From contig SHZG01000085.1 in the NCBI GenBank assembly GCA_009692395.1, positions 1 through 9,659 of the forward strand: 9,659 bases of DNA. The letters run 5' to 3'. The notes under the pieces are model-generated. The model was not told the DNA's origin and did not search any database. It saw only the letters and a program-made list of their open reading frames with translations. The position numbers and the translations under genes are program-made. Every line of letters begins with the position of its first letter. Positions within the stretch are counted from its first letter, which is position 1. Of this stretch, positions 6,480-9,659 are shown piece after piece. This DNA is from Methylococcales bacterium. Its GTDB lineage: Bacteria > Pseudomonadota > Gammaproteobacteria > Methylococcales > Methylomonadaceae.

Positions 6480-8060
6480 TTACAATTCCCGTGTCGCACT
6501 AAACTTAATATCAGGCCAGCGTTCTTCTGTTAGTTGTAAATTCACACGGCTAGTTGCTAAATAAACTAAATACCCGCCGCCGTCTTCTGCCAGATTATCA
6601 AAGGCTTTATTTCTAAATTCTTCTAATTTTGCGGGTTTATCGGCACTTACCCAGCGCACGGTAGAAATACCGATAGCGTCATAAACACATTCGACATTAT
6701 ATTCACCCTTGAGTCGAAACGCGGTGACATCAAACTGTAGCACCCCGACCGCGCCTAAAATCAAGTCGTTGTTTTTTAATGGTCTGAATAACTGAGTTGC
6801 GCCTTCTTCGGTCAACTGCACTAAGCCTTTTTGCAGGGCTTTGGCTCTTAACGGGTCTTTTAAAATCACGCGGCGGAATAATTCGGGAGCGAAATAAGGA
6901 ATGCCGCCGTATTTTAAAGTTTCGCCTTGGGTGAAAGTGTCGCCGACTTGAATCGTGCCGTGATTGTGCAAACCAATAATGTCGCCCGCGTAGGCTGCTT
7001 CGACGCTTTTGCGGCTGTCTGCTTGGAAGGTAATCGCGTTGGATACTTGGACTTGTTTGCCTAAACGGGAATGATACATTTTCATGCCTTTATCAAATTT
7101 ACCCGAACAGACGCGCAAAAACGCCACACGGTCACGATGTGAAGGATCCATATTGGCTTGAACTTTAAACACAAAACCTGTGAATTTATCTTCTTCGGGT
7201 GCTACTTTGCGTTGTTCTGCTTGGCGTGGACGCGGTGCGGGTGCATATTCGGCAAAGGCATCCAATAATTCAATAATACCGAAGTTGTTAATCGCCGAAC
7301 CAAAAAACACGGGGGTTAATTCACCTGCCAAATAATCAGGCAGATTAAATTCATGACTCGCGCCTTTGACCAGCTCAATTTCATCGCGCAATTCATCTGC
7401 TTGCAATAACAGCAATTGATCCAACTGGGGATTGTTCAAGCCTTTAATCACCGTGGCTTCGGCGATTTTGCCGCCATGTTGCGCACTGAATAAATGGATT
7501 TCATCTTTATACAAATGATAAACACCTTTAAAACGTTTACCCATCCCGATAGGCCACGTCATCGGAGCGCATTTAATTTTTAACACGCTTTCCACTTCGT
7601 CCAATAGTTCAATCGGTTCGCGTCCTTCGCGGTCTAATTTATTGATGAAGGTTAAAATCGGCGTGGTGCGTAAACGGCAGACTTCCATTAAATTAATGGT
7701 ACGTTCTTCAACGCCTTTGGCAACGTCGATGACCATTAACGCAGAATCAACGGCTGTTAAAGTGCGATAAGTATCTTCGGAAAAGTCTTCATGGCCGGGA
7801 GTATCAAGCAGATTCAGTACACAGCCTTTATGTTCAAACTGCATCACCGAAGTCGTCACCGAAATACCGCGTTCTTTTTCCATTTCCATCCAGTCAGATG
7901 TCGCATGACGCGCCGCTTTACGCCCTTTAACAGACCCCGCTAATTGAATTGCACCGCCAAACAATAATAGTTTTTCAGTGATAGTGGTTTTACCCGCATC
8001 AGGATGAGAAATAATGGCAAAAGTGCGGCGACGTTGTAATTCTGAGAGCTGTTCGGACAT
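6480..8060 (-). CDS. prfC: Peptide chain release factor 3 (RF3)
   Basis: RF3 is the ribosome-dependent translational GTPase that recycles RF1/RF2 after peptide release. At 526 residues (E. coli 529) it is full length. The GTP-binding motifs are intact: G1 SHPDAGKTT at 18-26, switch region EKERGISVTTSVM at 61-73, G3 DTPGHEDFSEDTYRT at 86-100 and G4 NKLD at 140-143. RF3-typical blocks follow: WPIGMGKRFKGVYHL, TPVFFGSAINNFGI, FTGFVFKVQANMDP, RDRVAFLRVCSGKF, GAVGVLQFDV. EDFSEDTYRT separates RF3 from EF-G. The ATG at 8060 matches the E. coli N-terminus, although no Shine-Dalgarno sequence precedes it (the upstream bases are TTTTAAAAATACACC). It is preceded by a TATAAT and appears to be monocistronic, facing away from the outer-membrane gene's terminator. 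Confidence 0.98.
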   Translation of the reverse strand: MSEQLSELQRRRTFAIISHPDAGKTTITEKLLLFGGAIQLAGSVKGRKAARHATSDWMEMEKERGISVTTSVMQFEHKGCVLNLLDTPGHEDFSEDTYRTLTAVDSALMVIDVAKGVEERTINLMEVCRLRTTPILTFINKLDREGREPIELLDEVESVLKIKCAPMTWPIGMGKRFKGVYHLYKDEIHLFSAQHGGKIAEATVIKGLNNPQLDQLLLLQADELRDEIELVKGASHEFNLPDYLAGELTPVFFGSAINNFGIIELLDAFAEYAPAPRPRQAEQRKVAPEEDKFTGFVFKVQANMDPSHRDRVAFLRVCSGKFDKGMKMYHSRLGKQVQVSNAITFQADSRKSVEAAYAGDIIGLHNHGTIQVGDTFTQGETLKYGGIPYFAPELFRRVILKDPLRAKALQKGLVQLTEEGATQLFRPLKNNDLILGAVGVLQFDVTAFRLKGEYNVECVYDAIGISTVRWVSADKPAKLEEFRNKAFDNLAEDGGGYLVYLATSRVNLQLTEERWPDIKFSATREL

Positions 8061-8096
8061 GGTGTATTTTTAAAAGATGTAGGAATAATGCTGGCA

Positions 8097-8102
8097 ATTA
8101 TA
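8097..8102 (-). promoter_or_regulatory. Putative -10 box of the prfC promoter
   Basis: The minus strand reads TATAAT, 36 nt before the prfC ATG. The -35 position carries no good match. Spacing to the gene is like that of the thiO TATAAT, and the MITE-like repeat begins 36 nt upstream of it. Motif-based only. Confidence 0.4.
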
Positions 8103-8138
8103 ACTGATGTTACCCACGGTCCACGAAAAACACAGTGA

Positions 8139-8268
8139 GTAGGTCGGAATAAGCGCATCCAAGCGATAGCGCAGGGTGAGTGTTTCCGACAAAGCGCGGT
8201 GATGTGCAGAACGGTTTGTCGGAAACGCCTGTTTTCGCTGTCGTTCAAACAGGCTTATTCTGACCTAC
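8139..8268. repeat. MITE-like nested inverted-repeat element
   Basis: The terminal arms GTAGGTCGGAATAAGC (8139-8154) and GCTTATTCTGACCTAC (8253-8268) are inverse with one mismatch over 16 bp. Inside lie a perfect 12-bp stem, GTTTCCGACAAA (8182-8193) with TTTGTCGGAAAC (8215-8226), and an 8-bp stem, GCCTGTTT (8227-8234) with AAACAGGC (8247-8254). The whole 130-bp unit has no coding content of its own. This is the shape of a non-autonomous palindromic repeat or MITE. No target duplication is obvious. Its right part overlaps the end of the RAYT reading frame and supplies that frame's stop codon. Confidence 0.65.
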
Positions 8269-8284
8269 AAGACTAATTTGTATC

Positions 8285-8310
8285 GTTCCAACGCTCCAGC
8301 GTTGGAATGC
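8285..8310. repeat. REP hairpin at the RAYT 3' end
   Basis: TTCCAACGCT (8286-8295) and AGCGTTGGAA (8298-8307) form a perfect 10-bp stem around CC. It encodes part of the RAYT C-terminus. A partial repeat of the core, GGACGCTCCAGC, follows at about 8317-8328. Confidence 0.75.
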
Positions 8311-8896
8311 CGCCGTGGACGCTCCAGCCTCCTCTTGCCCAGTGTCTAACTCTATCAAACCACCCAAGCTCATATAAGAACTAGCACTGGAATAACGCCA
8401 ATGCTCAGGCAGATTCACATAGCCACGTTTAACAGGATTGGCATGAATATACTCCAACTTCTCCCGCATCATTGCCTCGCTAAAAATCAGTTCCGCATGA
8501 ACGCCCTCTTGCCAAAACTGAGATTCACGGTCTGTTCGGTGCGCCAGCTTGGCAAACCGTAAACGTGCTAACAGGCGTTCCACACGATGTGCTTCAAGGT
8601 GGTCTATGATTTGTCTGGCAGTGTAGGATGTAAAACTACTGACGCATTTGTTTAAGTCGTCTGCTTGGGCGATAAAATGTAAGTGGTTTTCTAACACCAC
8701 ATAACCGTAAAGGCGTAAACCTGCGTTTTGTTGTTGATAACGTCAGCAGTCTAGTAGGATTTGTACGGTTTCAGGGCGGGTGAATACGGGTAGCCATTCG
8801 ACCACGGTGCAGGTCATGAAGTGCGGTGCAGCGGGTTCGGTGATGGTGTAGCGGCTTCTGCCCATTGGGTGTTTGTGGTTGGTGTTGTTGGGGTAG

Positions 8897-8916
8897 AGGA
8901 CGCTGGAGCGATGCCA
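8897..8916. repeat. Partial REP unit at the RAYT 5' end
   Basis: AGGACGCTGGAGCGATGCCA contains the palindromic core CGCTGGAGCG, related to the CGCTCCAGCG core at 8292-8301. It lies inside the first codons of the RAYT (MWHRSSVL). Confidence 0.55.
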
Positions 8917-8966
8917 CATTAATCCTCATCCTTTACTTTTCAATGACACAGGGCAGCTATAACATC

Positions 8967-8992
8967 ATTCTAACGTTTCAACACTGGAATGC
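8967..8992. repeat. Diverged REP copy between hicB and the RAYT
   Basis: Aligned by eye to 8285-8310 in the same orientation, 19 of 26 bases match and all seven differences are transitions (for example CTGGAATGC against GTTGGAATGC at the right end). The hairpin is degraded, but CATTC and GAATG arms can still pair. The RAYT therefore has a related REP on each side. Confidence 0.55.
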
Positions 8993-8995
8993 GTA

Positions 8996-9320
8996 TCAAC
9001 CAGTTAATCTTGCACTGACTAGCCTATTTAAACTAATACGTTGTTCTGCGGCTTGTATTGCTAATGTTCTATGTATTTCAAACTCTAAACTCGCCGCTAT
9101 ACTTTGTTTCAGCTAAAGGCGTTGGTATTTGTTCTTCTTCACCACTTTGTTGCATATCTAATATTACGTCCAAAACTAATTGCGTAATACCACTAAAAGC
9201 CTCTTCTTGCGTTTCTGCCAACCAAGATAAAGACGGAAATTCAGCACATACACCAAGATATTCGTTATCTTCTGTAGACCATCTTACGCGGTAGCTATAG
9301 TGGGTATGAATAATATTCAT
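8996..9320 (-). pseudogene. hicB: HicB-family antitoxin, frameshifted
   Basis: HicB antitoxins neutralise the HicA mRNA interferase and repress their own operon through a C-terminal ribbon-helix-helix. The first frame (9320-9078, 80 residues) is the HicB fold: YSYRVRWSTEDNEYLGVCAE, then FPSLSWLAETQEEAF and PLAETKYSGEFRV, then stop. The expected C-terminus continues in another frame from 9079 to 8996: EIHRTLAIQAAEQRISLNRL, then VSARLTG and TGA. Family members usually have about four residues (R-x-P-P) between these parts, while only 1 nt is present, so a deletion of about 11 nt is inferred. Rejoined, the protein would be about 111 residues, normal for this type. The surviving product lacks the DNA-binding part. 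The ATG at 9320 has GGAG at 9328-9331 with 7 nt spacing. No hicA is visible on either side, so the antitoxin is an orphan. Confidence 0.88.
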
Positions 9321-9348
9321 TATATGACTCCAAGAGCCTTATGCTCTA

Positions 9349-9376
9349 ACTATAAAATTTAAATGATGATGTTCAA
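9349..9376 (-). promoter_or_regulatory. hicB promoter with overlapping palindromes
   Basis: The minus strand reads TTGAAC (9371-9376), a 16-nt spacer and TATAGT (9349-9354), the best two-box promoter I see in the window. The -35 box lies in an 8-bp inverted repeat, GATGTTCA (9368-9375) with TGAACATC (9388-9395). A second one, AGAGC-CTTAT-GCTCT (9333-9347), lies between the -10 box and the ribosome site. Either could be the HicB operator. Confidence 0.5.
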
Positions 9377-9513
9377 CTTATAAAAACTGAACATCGTGAT
9401 TAATCTCTTTACTCTCTAACTTATCGACAGCAAGAAGTACCTGCTTGACTTGGTAAGGCTTAGCTCACACGATTACCCACAACTTCCCACAATGCGGTAC
9501 AGTAAGATAATTT

Positions 9514-9659
9514 GGTAGTGGGTTAAATCTGTAATTATTAATAAATATCGCGCCCGAATTCGACCTTGTTGATAAGCAAACCGATGACGGTGTCGTGCAT
9601 CAACTCTAGTTTTGAGAAGCAAATGGTCTTGCGATTGAGTCGTTTGATCCATGTCCGAA
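9514..9659 (-). mobile_element. IS1-family insertion sequence, 3' end (partial), inverted copy
   Basis: The terminal repeat starts GGTAGTGGGTTAAATCTG at 9514, and the element runs off the end of the window. It is the reverse complement of 1-148, with two substitutions seen. The two copies face inward, so the window is bracketed by an inverted pair. The adjacent 9321-9513 holds the hicB promoter and no other gene I can support. Confidence 0.85.
9538..9657 (-). CDS. IS1-family transposase, C-terminal fragment (second copy)
   Basis: Thirty-nine residues and a TAA stop of the InsB-type transposase tail are present: RTWIKRLNRKTICFSKLELM, then HDTVIGLL and ending FGRDIY. Compared with the copy at 2-127, it has the family-typical ICFS and stops one residue earlier, because TCATAA there is TAATAA here. 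The N-terminal and catalytic parts are outside the window. Confidence 0.85.
   Translation of the reverse strand, partial: RTWIKRLNRKTICFSKLELMHDTVIGLLINKVEFGRDIY

Larger units (their letters stand above)
8245..8919 (-). pseudogene. REP-associated tyrosine transposase (RAYT), in-frame UGA
   Basis: This is a Y1/RAYT-type HUH transposase gene broken by a nonsense codon. The likely start is ATG 8919, preceded by AAAGGATGAGG. The frame reads MWHRSSVLYPNN..., then GRSRYTITEPAAPHFMTCTV and ETVQILLDC, meets TGA at codon 59 (8743-8745), and continues RYQQQNAGLRLYGYVVLENH. The HUH-type motif NHLH (H79, H81) follows, then SYTARQIIDHL, FWQEGVHAELI and LEYIHANPVKRGYV (Y157 is the likely nucleophile), and HWRYSSASSY. 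Relatives tend to carry an aromatic residue, often Trp, at the UGA, so TGG to TGA is the likely lesion. Everything after it is intact, suggesting a recent event; reinitiation at GTG 8700 would make only the second half. Both protein termini are encoded by REP-like sequence. Whether it is still functional through readthrough is unknown. Confidence 0.85.

Noticed and set aside
8743..8745. UGA as programmed selenocysteine or a reassigned codon
   Set aside because: Selenocysteine is not known in RAYTs and no clear selenocysteine-type stem-loop was noticed next to the codon; UGA serves as a normal stop in this window (the NlpE-like gene). A nonsense mutation is simpler.
8865..9294. Plus-strand open frames at 8865-9116 and 9058-9294
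   Set aside because: They lie antisense to the RAYT start and hicB, have no ribosome sites and low-complexity translations; shadows of the minus-strand genes.
9378..9464. 28-codon open stretch on the minus strand ending VQFL
   Set aside because: It is bounded by stops, has no start, and resembles no family I know; at most it is a gene remnant between the IS and hicB, too short to call.
1..9659. The whole window as a functional IS1 composite transposon carrying cargo
   Set aside because: The cargo is mostly core genes (pmbA, pyrD, thiO, prfC), the target duplications are not visible, and a contig break at a repeat explains the ends more simply.
1..9659. tRNA, rRNA, CRISPR arrays or riboswitches
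   Set aside because: No tRNA-like cloverleaf, rRNA motif, regularly spaced direct repeats or recognisable riboswitch core was seen. In particular, no THI-box pattern was noticed upstream of thiO.

Overview
The window reads as a chromosomal fragment of a moderately AT-rich gammaproteobacterium. PmbA, PyrD (class 2, quinone-linked), ThiO, PrfC and a YjdM/PhnA protein all look gamma-type. The density of short palindromic repeats and the RAYT gene would suit a sulfur-oxidising or methylotrophic lineage such as Thiotrichales or Methylococcales, but that placement is inference. Both ends lie inside the same IS1-family element, in inverted orientation and cut at nearly the same internal position. 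This is what an assembly contig bounded by a repeated insertion sequence looks like.

Layout, left to right: (1) 1-148, the 3' end of an IS1-family element (transposase C-terminus plus terminal inverted repeat). (2) 211-552 (-), the zinc-ribbon protein YjdM/PhnA. (3) 743-1204 (+), a secreted NlpE-like protein, followed by 1302-2633 (+), pmbA/tldE, which ends in a strong terminator. (4) 2718-3731 (-), pyrD, bounded on both sides by related REP-like palindromes. (5) 3973-5064 (-), a thiO-type glycine oxidase. (6) 5384-6337 (+), an exported coiled-coil/beta-barrel outer-membrane protein of unrecognised family with a textbook terminator. (7) 6480-8060 (-), prfC (release factor 3). (8) 8139-8992, a mobile-repeat island: a MITE-like nested inverted repeat, REP hairpins, and a REP-associated tyrosine transposase (RAYT) gene broken by an in-frame UGA. 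(9) 8996-9320 (-), a HicB antitoxin gene broken by a small frameshifting deletion, with its promoter upstream. (10) 9514-9659, the inverted second IS1-family end.

The housekeeping genes do not form one pathway. They cover proteolysis and peptide maturation (PmbA), pyrimidine synthesis (PyrD), thiamine thiazole synthesis (ThiO) and translation termination (PrfC), mostly as single-gene units with their own promoters or terminators. The accessory part is the right-hand 1.5 kb, where two decayed genes (RAYT and hicB) sit among REP/MITE repeats next to the IS1 end. I found no convincing new multi-gene system. The most informative observations are the two broken genes, the REP copies flanking and encoded within the RAYT, the MITE-like repeat that supplies the RAYT stop codon, and the inverted IS1 ends.
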